Notes: generated from the sequence alone by a model not told the origin. DNA of 64,000 nt from CBDFMG01 sp965221205 [NCBI: bacterium] (GCA_965221205.1 OZ244870.1:3472001-3536000), one strand, 5' to 3'. Shown: positions 1 to 9,617, counted from the stretch's first letter. A program made the numbers and translations.

Positions 1-68
1 TATGAAAAAAACTTACTCATATTTTATGAGTAAGCCTTATAAATTATTTATTTACATCACTTACTTTA

Positions 69-117
69 GTACGCCCATGAGGAGTCGAATTTCCAACCTT
101 CTGAACCGAAGTCGGGA
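69..117 (-). other. tRNA-Arg-like 3' half fragment
   Basis: Read on the minus strand this stretch has a tRNA-type anticodon arm followed by a T-arm of the form GGAAATTCGACTCC and a short acceptor-like tail. The 5' half (D-arm and acceptor 5' strand) is absent, so it is not a functional tRNA. Two related fragments occur near 25.7 kb (same strand) and 38.6 kb (opposite strand). The Arg assignment rests on the other two copies, whose anticodon loops read ACG and GCG. This copy is more degenerate. Confidence 0.5.
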
Positions 118-248
118 AGAGTGTTAAATTATTTCTGCTATTCAAACTCAATAAAAACAAAAGTATAAGTTTATGGTCGCTATAAATAACTTTAACAAAT
201 TTTATATCACAGATGCCACAAATAACACTATGCCACACCGCCACACCA

Positions 249-352
249 ATATGGGCAAGAATTGGCAAGATTGTTATATTCAACATTGATTCGAGATAAT
301 ATAATTATTTAACTCCTCGGACTCCTCGGATTAAACAGTTTGTGAATCTTTT
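249..352 (-). repeat. Long-form intergenic repeat, copy 1
   Basis: It contains GGCAAGAATTGGCAAGAT, then an AT-rich spacer, then a duplicated ACTCCTCGG and a degenerate TTTGTGAATC tail. The same order of blocks recurs near 25.9 kb, and partial versions occur near 2.25 and 11.13 kb. The tRNA-like fragment lies on its left, as it does in the 25.7 kb copy. Two of the long-form copies lie at the two ends of the restriction island. Confidence 0.6.
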
Positions 353-785
353 GAATAAAGATTTTGCAGAATGAGAAATTGTAATGATACTATTCCGCAT
401 TACTTTACAAACAGAGAATATATCCCCAAAAAATAAATGCAAGTGCAAATATTAAATAAATTTGATAGCGACTTTTTGTTATGTCCCCATTTGGTCTATT
501 AGTATATAGTTTATAATTAAGCTTTTTTCAAGTTCTTTTGCTCGTTTTAAATAGTTATCAAACAACAAATCAACTCTTCTCGACAGATATTTTCATTAAA
601 AACCGCCGACATTAATCCTGCTGTAATTGCGACATAAAAGGTTAGAATAGCAAAACATACTATTACCAAATTGTCGCATATTGCGACCTGCTTCAAGATA
701 TTCTTCCGGCATTCTTACTCCCATAGTATTGAATATAATTATTCAGCTTTTTTTAAATTCATATAGATAAATATATCCAAACAGA
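353..785. other. Gene-poor AT-rich interval
   Basis: No convincing gene is visible. On the minus strand there are short open stretches around 560-730 but they are interrupted by stops and I recognise no family. This may be decayed coding sequence downstream of the nuclease-like gene. Confidence 0.4.
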
Positions 786-1823
786 TTAGTTCTTTATATC
801 ATCTTCTTTTATAAAATCGTCAATAAGTTCTTTTATAAATTTATCGTTAAAAAAAGGCACTTCTTCACTTACCGTTTTTTTTAAATTTTCTATTGTTTGT
901 GTCAAGATAAACAACTCTGTTTCTATATTTTCAAGATTTGTTAATAATACATTATTAGGTGAATTTAAAATATCAAATTTCATAAAATCATAAGATATGG
1001 CCTTTTTAATAGATTTTTCATTAGATCTTAAATTTGCAACTTGTTTAACCATTTTTTCAATATCTGGAATTTTATCCCCAAGATCAGAAATAGCCTCCAT
1101 AATGTAAGAATCCAATTCAGGTCCATTTTTTTGTGAAATAATCACCTCTTTCGTATTTGTCATAACTTCTTTTAGGCTATTAGATTTTTTTATTTTGTTA
1201 ATTGTGGTATCTTTATTAAGAACCCATAAATCTGCAGTTGTTGCGAGAATTAGACCACAAAAATCAATTAATGATTCATTCTTTTTATAAATGTTGAATT
1301 GATTTTCAATTACCGTACTAACAAGTTTTGGTATAGCAAATTTTAGCTGATGTATTCCACTTTTTATAGAGTTTTCATTTCCTTTTTTTTTATAATCATT
1401 CTTTTTAATTTCTACACCTTTGAAGCATCTCTTGGTATTAATATTACAGATCAAGCCATTTTTAGGAATATTTCGAGCAAACGAATCAAATATATTAATG
1501 AAACTTTGATAACCTGATTGTTGCTCTGGTAATAAAGAAAACACCCAATAATTATTTTCGTGTGAATATTTACATTCTATGAGCAAATGTATGCGTCCCC
1601 ATAAACGATTTTTATTATGATAGAGTTTTCTCACTGCATAAATGTCAACAGACCTTTCGGAATAAATTCCTTCTTCATTTTTTCTCGAGTACGGATACTC
1701 ACCCTTAATTTCATAATTGAACTTTTTGAGAACTTCTGCAATTTCGTATTCTAACGGCAATCCAGAACTTAATAAAGCGTCTTTCCACTTTTTCTTTTCT
1801 TTAGATGATTTCTTTTCATTCAT
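786..1823 (-). CDS. PD-(D/E)XK nuclease-like protein
   Basis: About 345 residues with no family I can name. The frame is also open to a TTG 15 bases upstream, but the ATG at 1823 has a GAGG about 10 bases before it and is the better start. Near residues 60-90 there is an Asp in SVDIYA followed by a hydrophobic strand ending in IECKY. This matches the D...ExK core of PD-(D/E)XK nucleases. The N-terminus is Lys-rich, and the C-terminal half is predicted helical and has no clear motif. The gene lies at the left edge of a restriction-modification cluster and points away from nothing obvious, so it may be an orphan restriction-type nuclease. The fold call is by motif only. The role in defence is inferred from position. 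Confidence 0.55.
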   Translation of the reverse strand: MNEKKSSKEKKKWKDALLSSGLPLEYEIAEVLKKFNYEIKGEYPYSRKNEEGIYSERSVDIYAVRKLYHNKNRLWGRIHLLIECKYSHENNYWVFSLLPEQQSGYQSFINIFDSFARNIPKNGLICNINTKRCFKGVEIKKNDYKKKGNENSIKSGIHQLKFAIPKLVSTVIENQFNIYKKNESLIDFCGLILATTADLWVLNKDTTINKIKKSNSLKEVMTNTKEVIISQKNGPELDSYIMEAISDLGDKIPDIEKMVKQVANLRSNEKSIKKAISYDFMKFDILNSPNNVLLTNLENIETELFILTQTIENLKKTVSEEVPFFNDKFIKELIDDFIKEDDIKN

Positions 1824-1838
1824 ATTCAGATACCTCAA

Positions 1839-2249
1839 TTAATTGTATCATTGCGCCTCTACCTTTATTTAGATAGTGATTGACGACTTTCTAAATTTAA
1901 TGCATTTATACAATCATGGGGGTAAAATTGTTCCCGGAATTTCTATTACCCTTAAGCAAGAAGACCTAGAAATTTGCACGGAGAGATCTAGGACTGTCTT
2001 AATACCTTATTACAACATCATGCATGAATTCTGTTGAAAACAATAACCCCAGTAACAATGCTCACTGAGATGATTTTATAAAGTTTTTACACATCTTGAC
2101 AGCATTAAACAATCTTCATGCTATCTCTTCTTTCGACAAACGTCTTACTGCCCCTCATGTATAATGAAATCCAGTTGTAATATCCTACCATTTTATAAAG
2201 TAGAACTCCCAGAAACTGGTCTGTTCTTCATCCTTTTATCAGATAAACC
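1839..2249. other. Intergenic, no gene seen
   Basis: Upstream region of the nuclease-like gene. Both strands are broken by stops and I see no RNA gene or recognisable site. Confidence 0.4.
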
Positions 2250-2336
2250 GTTTAGGGTACAGTATGGCAAAAATTCGCAATATTTTTTTTAACAAGAATC
2301 GAGATAAAACAAATTTTTGATCACGCGGACTCTGAA
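2250..2336. repeat. Long-form intergenic repeat, copy 2 (partial)
   Basis: TTTAGGGTAC, a TGGCAAAAATT block and TTTAACAAGAATCGAGATAA occur in the same order as GGTTAGGGTAC, TGGCAGGAATT and TTTAACATTGAATCGTGATAA at 11.13 kb. The tRNA-like tail is not conserved here. Confidence 0.55.
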
Positions 2337-2504
2337 CTGAAATAAATTGCGGAAAATTGGAATAACAAACGTAAGGAAGATGTAATCACACAGCGCAAAG
2401 AGACGATTAAATCCTTTGCGGCAACAGTGGGGAAAATTAAAAGAAATGATCCCTGCCCATGCCGCAGCGGGAAGAAATTCAAACACTGCTGCGGAATTTT
2501 ATAA
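2319..2504 (+). pseudogene. SEC-C zinc-motif fragment
   Basis: The plus strand encodes a C-terminal tail that ends with [17 protein letters not shown], a textbook SEC-C motif (CxC...HCC), which binds zinc at the end of SecA and of several unrelated proteins. Upstream the frame has an in-frame TAA at 2343-2345 and no start, so only about 52 codons are open. It is the orphaned 3' end of a larger gene whose body is missing. It could be the tail of a secA copy or of another SEC-C protein. The remaining residues are too few to decide. Confidence 0.75.
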
Positions 2505-2641
2505 ATAATAAATGATTGTAGAACCGTGACCTGGATACTTTAAATTAGTTTTTTGGCTTTTTCTATTACAGTCTCAGCAGTAAACTCCATTTCAGTATCA
2601 AATAATCCGACTTTTTATAACAATAACCAAGGTTGGGTAGG

Positions 2642-4966
2642 TCATTTTATTACCTCGTCAAAATATTCCCAATCATCAGGATTTTTCTTAAATCCAACAT
2701 ATTTTTCTTTAGTGTTAATTCTAAAATGTTGCCCCTCTTTAACAACTAAACCACCAAAAATATTTTTCTTCAACCCATTAAAATATCTTTGCAAAGCTTC
2801 ACCTTTTAGCTTATTATCGTCTTCATTAAATCCGCTTGTTTTCGTATCAAAAATTCCAAGTCTCGCGTTATCGAACATAACAATAAAGTCAGGCTGAAAT
2901 GTAGATTTTCTATTATATTTTATTCCAAAGTTTAAAGACATATGTTCGTCACCATTTTGCCACCACCACTTAACAGCATCTTTTTTACCTTCTAAGTATT
3001 CTATAAATTCTTTTTCAATATTACTATCTAACTTTAAATAGCATGGGCCATATAGAGACGAATTATAAGCATATTTACTATAAGTATATGGATTTAGATT
3101 TCTACTCTTGACAATCTCCCATTCTTCATTCCATTCTTCTATTTCTTCAATTTTTTTGTTTATTTCTTCTTCTTTCAATGGTTTGTAATTTCTTATAGCT
3201 CTATCCATTAAATGTGAAAAAATTTCAGCATTGTTAAGCACAATATTTTGAATGTAGATTATACCATTTCCAACAAGATTGATATTAAGATATTTCTTAA
3301 ACCATCTATACATTGCTTGCTTTACTGTAGGAAGAGAGCGCTTAAAGGCAAAACCATTTAAATTTACTTTAATTAGAAATTCAAAAGCATGGTACAGATC
3401 ATCCTGCGATAATTTTGCCCTCATTATAGTAGGATCTGAAAAAAGATCGGCTTCTCTACCGGTAATTTTATTTTTCGGTAATCTATCGAAGAGCTCTGCA
3501 TCAAGAGATTTATTTAATATAATTTCATCTTTATTATCTAGATTTTCAAGATCAATTTTCTGGATAATTTTCTTTCTGTTTTGATCAAATAATTCAAACT
3601 CATCTATTTTTAAGCAAAAATGATCACAAAATGTTTTGTCTAAAACTTTGTAAAAGCTCAATGTTATATCGCCAAAATCTACTCTATTACGATAATATGA
3701 TTTTAATTTCAGAGGTTCATATATATCTTTTCTTTTTACAACAACCGATTTAAGGATATTTGGATTATAGGTTTCTTTTTTGACTTCAAGACTTTTAACA
3801 TTGGTATATACAAAACCTTTATTTAAATTGTCATCTTCATAATGTTCCGCTTCCGGCATTCGGAGAATTCTACCGATTGTTTGTATTTCAAAAACTATAC
3901 TTTTAATTTCTCTAAAGCGAACAAGAATAGATGCTCTCGGACAATCCCAACCGGTGTCAATAGCTTGTTTGAAAATTAAATAATCAACTTCACTGTTATT
4001 TGGTGTTACAAATTCACTTTCATTATTAACTTTTTCTTCACTCAACCAAACCGCAAGTCTTTTGTTTTCGTAAGTAATTCCTTTTTCAGCCAAAAAACTT
4101 TCCACAAATTCTTTCTTATCTTCACCTGCTTCGCTTGGAGGAAGTTGAACCATTACCAAAGGGTTAATGTCAACATCTATTTTTTCATATAGCTGTTTTA
4201 ATTCTTCTCTTTTTTCAAATGCTACCTGCATGATAAGTTCTTGGGACGTAATTTCATCATCATAAATTTGGTCAATATTTTCATTGATAATTATCTCTTT
4301 TTTTATCATTCCCTCTTCAATCACATCGATCACATCGATAGGTTGAACAACTACTTTTTCGTTATAATCGCCTTCTCGTAGAACAGGTGTAGCGCTCATC
4401 TCAATGGTTAAATCAGCATTTACAATTTCATCTCTTAATTCGAGAGCTCTTTCACTTGTAGAATTTGAATGACTTTCATCAATTATCATAATGATTTTTG
4501 TATTTTCTTCCTTTGTATTTCTAATAAGTTCTCTAAAGTTCGTGGTCTCCTTATCTTTCATTAAGAGATTTTTCCATTCTCCCGTTTTGTTGTCTTTAGC
4601 TCTTATCTTCTCCCAGTTGACGACAACAATCTCACTTTTATCAATTGTTGTTCGAGAACCGAAAAACTCCTGTTCCAAGAGATGTACATAAGGAAATCCC
4701 TGAAATTCTCTTTTTAAAGAGTTATAACTCTGCACATGAAGGTTGCCTTTACCAATACTTATCCATATAAAACATAAGTCCATATCTTCATGCTCTTTTA
4801 GTAGCTGCTCAATATATTCAGTCATCATCAAAGTTTTGCCGCTGCCGGTTGGGGATTGAAATACTATAGTTTTCTTGTCTAAACTTTTATCTAAAAGTAA
4901 CTTTGTTTTTAATAACAATTCATCAACAACTATTTCCTGATACCTTTTTAGTATTTTTGTACTCAT
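2642..4966 (-). CDS. res: Type III restriction enzyme, Res subunit
   Basis: A 774-residue SF2 ATPase/endonuclease. It has Walker A SPTGSGKT at residues 38-45, a DESH box at 163-166 and the late helicase motif QTIGRILRMPE. The C-terminal nuclease domain carries PDFIVMFD...GIFDTK, the PD-(D/E)XK core. In type III systems Res acts in complex with Mod. It translocates or diffuses on DNA after recognising unmethylated sites and cuts between two inverted sites. The gene lies 9 bases downstream of the mod reading frame on the same strand, so the two are almost certainly one operon. Size and domain order are normal, with no visible damage. Because mod is frameshifted, the activity state of this Res depends on whether full-length Mod is made. 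Confidence 0.92.
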   Translation of the reverse strand: MSTKILKRYQEIVVDELLLKTKLLLDKSLDKKTIVFQSPTGSGKTLMMTEYIEQLLKEHEDMDLCFIWISIGKGNLHVQSYNSLKREFQGFPYVHLLEQEFFGSRTTIDKSEIVVVNWEKIRAKDNKTGEWKNLLMKDKETTNFRELIRNTKEENTKIIMIIDESHSNSTSERALELRDEIVNADLTIEMSATPVLREGDYNEKVVVQPIDVIDVIEEGMIKKEIIINENIDQIYDDEITSQELIMQVAFEKREELKQLYEKIDVDINPLVMVQLPPSEAGEDKKEFVESFLAEKGITYENKRLAVWLSEEKVNNESEFVTPNNSEVDYLIFKQAIDTGWDCPRASILVRFREIKSIVFEIQTIGRILRMPEAEHYEDDNLNKGFVYTNVKSLEVKKETYNPNILKSVVVKRKDIYEPLKLKSYYRNRVDFGDITLSFYKVLDKTFCDHFCLKIDEFELFDQNRKKIIQKIDLENLDNKDEIILNKSLDAELFDRLPKNKITGREADLFSDPTIMRAKLSQDDLYHAFEFLIKVNLNGFAFKRSLPTVKQAMYRWFKKYLNINLVGNGIIYIQNIVLNNAEIFSHLMDRAIRNYKPLKEEEINKKIEEIEEWNEEWEIVKSRNLNPYTYSKYAYNSSLYGPCYLKLDSNIEKEFIEYLEGKKDAVKWWWQNGDEHMSLNFGIKYNRKSTFQPDFIVMFDNARLGIFDTKTSGFNEDDNKLKGEALQRYFNGLKKNIFGGLVVKEGQHFRINTKEKYVGFKKNPDDWEYFDEVIK

Positions 4967-4975
4967 AATATTTAC

Positions 4976-5632
4976 TTATATGTTATATCTGTTTAGCAAA
5001 GATTGAATATGCTTGTAAAATTTCTCAACTTGCTTTAAATCGTAATCATTATAATCCCCGTGAGCGGCTATGTTGCCAATAGTTAAATAGACGTTATTTT
5101 CATTATACTCTACTTTTGTAATAATTCTCTTATTGAAGAGATTATCGTTTAATTTTGAGATCTTCTCTTCTTTAGCTTCAGCCGTTAAGATATTTATACT
5201 GTTATCCTGACAAAGTTTTTGTAAAACTTTTTCCAGAACAATCCTCAAAATTCTTGCTCCTTCTTCTTTATCTTTTTTTGTAAACACTCTTATTTTTGCT
5301 TTGTTTAATTCAGTAAAGATCACTTTGGTTTTAACCGGTATATTCATCTTAACAAGCTGTTTATATACATCGAGAATATTTTGAGGGATAGCTTCTATTT
5401 TGATATTCGTTATTCCTGAAAATAGATTTTTATCAATATTATTGTCCATTGAAAACATATAGATATGTTTCTTACCTTTTTGCTTTTTGATTTCAATTAG
5501 AAAATCATCGAAGGTATCGTCAATTAAATTATAGTAAATACATAAATATTTATCTTTTCTGTTAGATGAATATATATTATAGTCGATTGCTTCTGTTTTT
5601 AGATTAAAGACATTTTCCTTAACACACAGCAT
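4976..5632 (-). CDS. mod: Type III Mod, C-terminal part (frameshifted)
   Basis: The 218 residues continue the Mod protein after a frame break. The junction sequence CTDMLCVKENVFNL resembles the stretch type III methyltransferases have after their catalytic domain, and the rest is a C-terminal domain also typical of Mod. The upstream frame ends just inside it at 5599, giving an overlap of about 34 bases. Restoring one A in the A6 run at 5642-5647, or slipping back one base there, joins both parts into a protein of about 711 residues. The internal ATG could in principle start this piece separately, but no good ribosome site is evident. I treat it as the second half of one gene. Confidence 0.85.
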   Translation of the reverse strand: MLCVKENVFNLKTEAIDYNIYSSNRKDKYLCIYYNLIDDTFDDFLIEIKKQKGKKHIYMFSMDNNIDKNLFSGITNIKIEAIPQNILDVYKQLVKMNIPVKTKVIFTELNKAKIRVFTKKDKEEGARILRIVLEKVLQKLCQDNSINILTAEAKEEKISKLNDNLFNKRIITKVEYNENNVYLTIGNIAAHGDYNDYDLKQVEKFYKHIQSLLNRYNI

Positions 5633-7110
5633 GTCTGTGCATTTTTTGTGAGATTTAGTTTAACTTGGTCACGGTTATTTGTTTTCTTTAAAAGTGCTGT
5701 TTCAAAGTATTGGAGATTGCCATTTAAGCCGATTATATTTTCGCCATTGTCTCGTTTTTCATATCCATTGATAACCTTTTTGATTCTCGGAAAAGTTACT
5801 TCAGTACAAATATCATTTTCATTATTTGTACATAGAATAAATTTTCTGTTACCGCCATTTTCTTTATTTAATTGTAATACAGCCTGACCAGTTGTTCCTG
5901 AACCAGCCATGAAATCAAGAACAACTAAATTGTCATTATCGATAGTTTCCAATAGACTTTTAATAAGTTTAAAAGTTTTTGGATGTGGAAACTTATTATT
6001 TGGTAACAATTCATCCAATTCAGAGCCACCCGAGCTTTTAAGACTAAGTATCGACCGAAATAGAAAATCTTTAACATCATCAAGATACCGAATGAAACTG
6101 GGTTGTGTATTTTCATCTTGTGCAAACCACATTTGCCCACAAACAAAACTTCCATCAAAACGTTCAATAATATTGTCATAATCCAAGTATGAATTAAAAG
6201 TTTCTTCTTTATACCTCCATCCATTTTTAGGAACTTTTGTAGGTTTATTTGATTTAGGGTGTAAAACATTGTATCTCGGGCCTACTTTATCATTAGGCCA
6301 ACTTACATTTATTTTACCCCAAATATTGTAATCTTTATCTAGATTACAATATAAAGTAATACCCCTATCGTAACCCTTCTTAATATAAAACTTTTTCAAA
6401 TCATCTTCTGCTTTCTCGATAGGTATTTTTTTCTTCTTTAGTTTTAAGACAAAATCATATACGTCATTAATTCCATCTTTTTGCATTTTAAATTTGTGTC
6501 GAATCTTTGCATCTTTGACATATATCAAGATATATTCATGAATATTACCAATCCCCTTATCATTTTTAGGAATCCTTTTGTTCCAAACTATTTTTTCAAT
6601 AAAATTGGATTCTTTAAATATTCTATCACACAATAATTTTAATTGAGCTTCCTCATTTTCATCAATAGAGATAAAAATAACACCTGCTTTTTTTAGCAAA
6701 TTTTTAGCTAAATTCAGTCTCTTTTCCATAAAATTTAGCCATTTGCTGTGCTTATACCCGTCTTCTCTATCTACAAATTTATCATTGTAGATAAAATCTT
6801 TCTCACCAGTATTATATGGAGGATCTATATAGATAACATCAATTTTTTCTTTATGGGTATAGTTCAAAACTGTCAAAGCATGATAATTATCACCTTCAAT
6901 GAGGATATTATCATCACTGTCATTAGTTCTAATTTCTTTGCTTTTGATTCGTCTTAAAATTGGCAGATTGTTTTCGCAATCAAGCACAACCTGTTCGGGT
7001 TCTCTTTCACTATCCCATACAAGACCATATTTTTTTATTTTAAGCTCTTTTTCTTGCTTTGCTATAACTTTCAGTAGATATGCTCTATCATATGTTGAGT
7101 AATCAGCCAT
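5599..7110 (-). CDS. mod: Type III DNA methyltransferase Mod, N-terminal part
   Basis: The 503 residues contain the catalytic core of a beta-class N6-adenine methyltransferase. GDNYHAL is followed by motif IV DPPYNTG (residues 96-102), and motif I DFMAGSGTTGQA comes later, the order expected for the beta class. Mod transfers methyl from S-adenosylmethionine to one strand of an asymmetric site and is also the recognition subunit for Res. The frame runs off into a short incorrect tail (after KLNLTK) and stops at 5599, while the true continuation lies in the next frame. The break is at an in-frame A AAA AAT heptamer. This can be phase variation, a programmed -1 shift or a base-call error. The target-recognition region between the two motifs looks intact. 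Confidence 0.9.
   Translation of the reverse strand: MADYSTYDRAYLLKVIAKQEKELKIKKYGLVWDSEREPEQVVLDCENNLPILRRIKSKEIRTNDSDDNILIEGDNYHALTVLNYTHKEKIDVIYIDPPYNTGEKDFIYNDKFVDREDGYKHSKWLNFMEKRLNLAKNLLKKAGVIFISIDENEEAQLKLLCDRIFKESNFIEKIVWNKRIPKNDKGIGNIHEYILIYVKDAKIRHKFKMQKDGINDVYDFVLKLKKKKIPIEKAEDDLKKFYIKKGYDRGITLYCNLDKDYNIWGKINVSWPNDKVGPRYNVLHPKSNKPTKVPKNGWRYKEETFNSYLDYDNIIERFDGSFVCGQMWFAQDENTQPSFIRYLDDVKDFLFRSILSLKSSGGSELDELLPNNKFPHPKTFKLIKSLLETIDNDNLVVLDFMAGSGTTGQAVLQLNKENGGNRKFILCTNNENDICTEVTFPRIKKVINGYEKRDNGENIIGLNGNLQYFETALLKKTNNRDQVKLNLTKNAQTCCVLRKMSLI
5641..5647 (-). other. Slippery A-run in mod
   Basis: On the coding strand the run reads A AAA AAT with the upstream Mod frame decoding AAA then AAT. 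A shift of -1 here gives T-K-K-C-T-D and continues into the conserved C-terminal domain. I did not find a convincing downstream stem-loop by eye. A six-A tract is short for a phase-variable repeat but long enough for occasional slippage. Confidence 0.6.
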
Positions 7111-7556
7111 AAATTCAATTCTCTCGATTATCCATGATTAATATATTAATAAATGAGACAGATTTATTTATTAATTAAATGTGATTTTAACTGCTAAGAT
7201 TTAATAATTGATTGGATATTAAAATGCATTATATAAATGTAATATACAAATGCAAAATATAGTAACCCTTTATGACCAAACGTCAATGATGGTGCTATTT
7301 GAATTAGATTCAGTTCAGCAGATGATTATAATATGCAAAATTAATTTATTGAATTATATTACCTAAACTATTAATTTGATCATATTGATATGAAATAATC
7401 TAGATAAAAAATGTATACTAGGTAAAGGTTGTACCGCTATTGTGACAAATTATTTGGAAAGTTGCAAAAAATGGACAAATTTGACATAATTAAAATAGGC
7501 TAAAAGAGCTGTTATTCTTAAATAATAATTGCATAGTTAATTTTTGTTGTTAATAA
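7111..7556. other. Divergent promoter region
   Basis: A very AT-rich 446-base gap separates the minus-strand type III genes from the plus-strand type II cluster. Promoters for both directions should lie here, but no specific site or operator is clear. It may also hide the lost 5' end of the DpnII-like gene, whose frame has a stop directly before its first possible start. Confidence 0.45.
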
Positions 7557-8150
7557 TTGAGACAAGTTAATTTGAAGGGGATTGTCAATGTTTTTTTTGA
7601 AGGTGCAACAATTCCATTTCTTGCAGAAACAATTCCATTGTTTGAATTAAAAAAACTTAGCATATCTAAGCTTAAATTTGAACTCCCTGAAATGATTGAC
7701 AGCTTAATTCGTTACAAAGAAAAAGGCAGTTATTCAGGCAAAAAAGATAATAATCCTGAGATAGTCGTTGATGAAATTTTGAATAGATTAAACATAACTT
7801 ATGAAACAGGTGATTTAACCGAATTAATTGATAACGCCCCTGATACTAAAAGAACAATGGATTTTATTATTCCAAACAAAAAGAATCCAATGATTATAGC
7901 AGAGTGTTCATTTCTTGCTACAACATCATCCGGTCAAGGAGATAAATCTAAAACCGAAATTTCCATTGATAACTTAATTAAAGAGCACTATCCAAACGCA
8001 ACTTTCATTGGTTTTGTAGATGGTATCGGATGGTATGTTAGAAAAGGTGATTTGAATAGAATGGTGACTGCATATGAAGATGTGTTTACCTTTCATATTG
8101 ATGAATTAAAAAGATTTGAAAAAATGTTAATTGGGAGATTTCAAAATTGA
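7557..8150 (+). CDS. DpnII-like type II restriction endonuclease
   Basis: The 197 residues match the pattern of the DpnII-type endonucleases: TMDFIIPNKK, then IIAECSFLATTSSGQGDKSK, then FIGFVDGIGWYVRKG. The D...ExC strand is the metal site of this PD-(D/E)XK variant. It would cut DNA not protected by a partner methyltransferase. The protein is shorter than DpnII (about 290 residues). There is no ATG near the front, only a TTG at 7557 preceded directly by a TAA, so the gene may be 5'-truncated. It overlaps the following HNH gene by 20 bases and is followed by a methyltransferase, a normal restriction-modification arrangement. Family assignment is by motif recall. Recognition sequence cannot be inferred. 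Confidence 0.65.
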   Translation: MRQVNLKGIVNVFFEGATIPFLAETIPLFELKKLSISKLKFELPEMIDSLIRYKEKGSYSGKKDNNPEIVVDEILNRLNITYETGDLTELIDNAPDTKRTMDFIIPNKKNPMIIAECSFLATTSSGQGDKSKTEISIDNLIKEHYPNATFIGFVDGIGWYVRKGDLNRMVTAYEDVFTFHIDELKRFEKMLIGRFQN

Positions 8151-8604
8151 TTTAAAGAAATTGATACCGACTGATATTGAGTTCTCAGATGGTTTTAAAA
8201 CAGCAACTGTAAGTAAACACAAATTTGCAAGATACTATTTAGGTGCCATAGAGAATCATCATAGAGGAAAAAAGTTTCCGAAGCTCTTAGTTAATAAAGA
8301 TTCTGACGCTGTAAACTTGGAACATATTTTACCTCAAAATCATGAGGATAATTATCCTGAATTTTCTGAAAACGACAAACTAACTTATTTAAAACGAATT
8401 GGTAATCTTACTTTAATGAAGACAAAGGAGAATAATTATTTTAAAAATTCCTCATTTCAAGTAAAAAAGAAAAAATACAAAGAGTCTGAACTTTGGATTA
8501 CAAAATCATTAGGTGAATTGTCAGAATGGAACGTGAACAACATAGTAGAGCGCCAAACTAAGTTAGCGGAATTGGCAGTTAAAACATGGAGTCTAAATAT
8601 TTGA
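8131..8604 (+). CDS. DUF1524 HNH nuclease domain (GmrSD-type C-terminus)
   Basis: About 157 residues. The segment VNLEHILPQN followed by YLKRIGNLTLM and later NYFKNSSF is the HNH core of the DUF1524 family, usually the C-terminal nuclease half of DUF262/DUF1524 GmrSD-like proteins that attack modified DNA. The DUF262 half is missing, so this is a single-domain remnant or a small stand-alone nuclease. The start is a TTG within the end of the previous gene. The stop at 8604 overlaps the start of the methyltransferase. All three genes are on one transcript by spacing. Confidence 0.7.
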   Translation: MGDFKIDLKKLIPTDIEFSDGFKTATVSKHKFARYYLGAIENHHRGKKFPKLLVNKDSDAVNLEHILPQNHEDNYPEFSENDKLTYLKRIGNLTLMKTKENNYFKNSSFQVKKKKYKESELWITKSLGELSEWNVNNIVERQTKLAELAVKTWSLNI

Positions 8605-9617
8605 AGAAGAAGAAAATGATTAATAAATATATAAATAATATTCATCAAGGTGATTGTTTGGAGCTTTTCAAAGAAATGCCTGATAGTTCAGTTGACATGA
8701 CTTTTGCTGATCCACCATTTAATTTAAAAAAAAGCTACAAAAGTTATAAGGATAGGCTAGAGTTTCAAGAATACTTGAACTGGTGCGAAATATGGATTTC
8801 CGAAATGGTGAGAGTAACAAAACCTACAGGGGCAATTTTTTTGCACAATATCCCAAAATGGTTAACGTATTATGCAACTTATTTGAATGAAACAGCTTAT
8901 TTCAAACATTGGATTTCCTGGGACGCTCCAACAGCACCAATGGGAAAATCTTTGCAACCAGCAAATTATGGAATTTTATATTATACCAAATCCGAAAAAG
9001 GAATAAAAATAAATGAGCTAAGACACCCTCATAAAAGAGATAGAAAACAAGGATGTTTGCTAAAAGATTATGGAGGGAAAAAAGATAAATTACACCCATT
9101 TGGACCTCTTGTTTCAGATGTATGGACAGATATTCATAGAATAAAACACAACAAAAACAGGGATACACATCCTTGTCAACTTCCTGTTCATTTAATGGAT
9201 AGAATAATCTTATTAACAACAGATGAAAATGATATTGTATTAGACCCTTTTTCCGGTACTGGAACAACTGCTATTTCTGCAAAAAGATTAGGAAGAAGAT
9301 ATATTGGTTTTGAGATTGATCCTTTTTATGTTGATGTTTCAAAAGAAAAAATAGAAACCAACTTTAAAATTGGCGAAATCTGGGTAAGTTTTTATTTAAA
9401 ATATGTTGTTACAATTAGGGACAAAGATTGGGATGTGTTGAAAGATTATTTTATTATTCCCGAGCCAATGAGAACTATTGATTATCAAAAATCTATTTTA
9501 AAGAATAAAAAACTTATACCAAATGAAAGTAATGGAAATAACAAAAAACCGCTATCAAATAAAGAGAATGACTTGTTTAGAAAAAAACAGAGTAAAATAG
9601 GTACAATATCAGTTTAA
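8586..9617 (+). CDS. Beta-class DNA methyltransferase
   Basis: A 343-residue SAM-dependent DNA methyltransferase. Motif IV ADPPFN lies at residues 41-46 and motif I LDPFSGTGTT at about 219-228, the beta-class order. Between them WTDIHRI and THPCQLPVHLMDRII match the conserved stretch that precedes the SAM-binding motif in amino-methyltransferases. DPPF is found in both N6-adenine and N4-cytosine enzymes, so the methylated base is open. The second Met (8616) is an equally good start. The gene overlaps the HNH gene and probably protects against the DpnII-like enzyme upstream. The C-terminal 80 residues are a basic extension without a clear family. Confidence 0.9.
   Translation: MESKYLKKKKMINKYINNIHQGDCLELFKEMPDSSVDMTFADPPFNLKKSYKSYKDRLEFQEYLNWCEIWISEMVRVTKPTGAIFLHNIPKWLTYYATYLNETAYFKHWISWDAPTAPMGKSLQPANYGILYYTKSEKGIKINELRHPHKRDRKQGCLLKDYGGKKDKLHPFGPLVSDVWTDIHRIKHNKNRDTHPCQLPVHLMDRIILLTTDENDIVLDPFSGTGTTAISAKRLGRRYIGFEIDPFYVDVSKEKIETNFKIGEIWVSFYLKYVVTIRDKDWDVLKDYFIIPEPMRTIDYQKSILKNKKLIPNESNGNNKKPLSNKENDLFRKKQSKIGTISV

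Noticed and set aside
44-286. An 80-residue minus-strand protein
   Set aside because: It overlaps the tRNA-like fragment and the long-form repeat, has no ribosome site worth the name and resembles no family.
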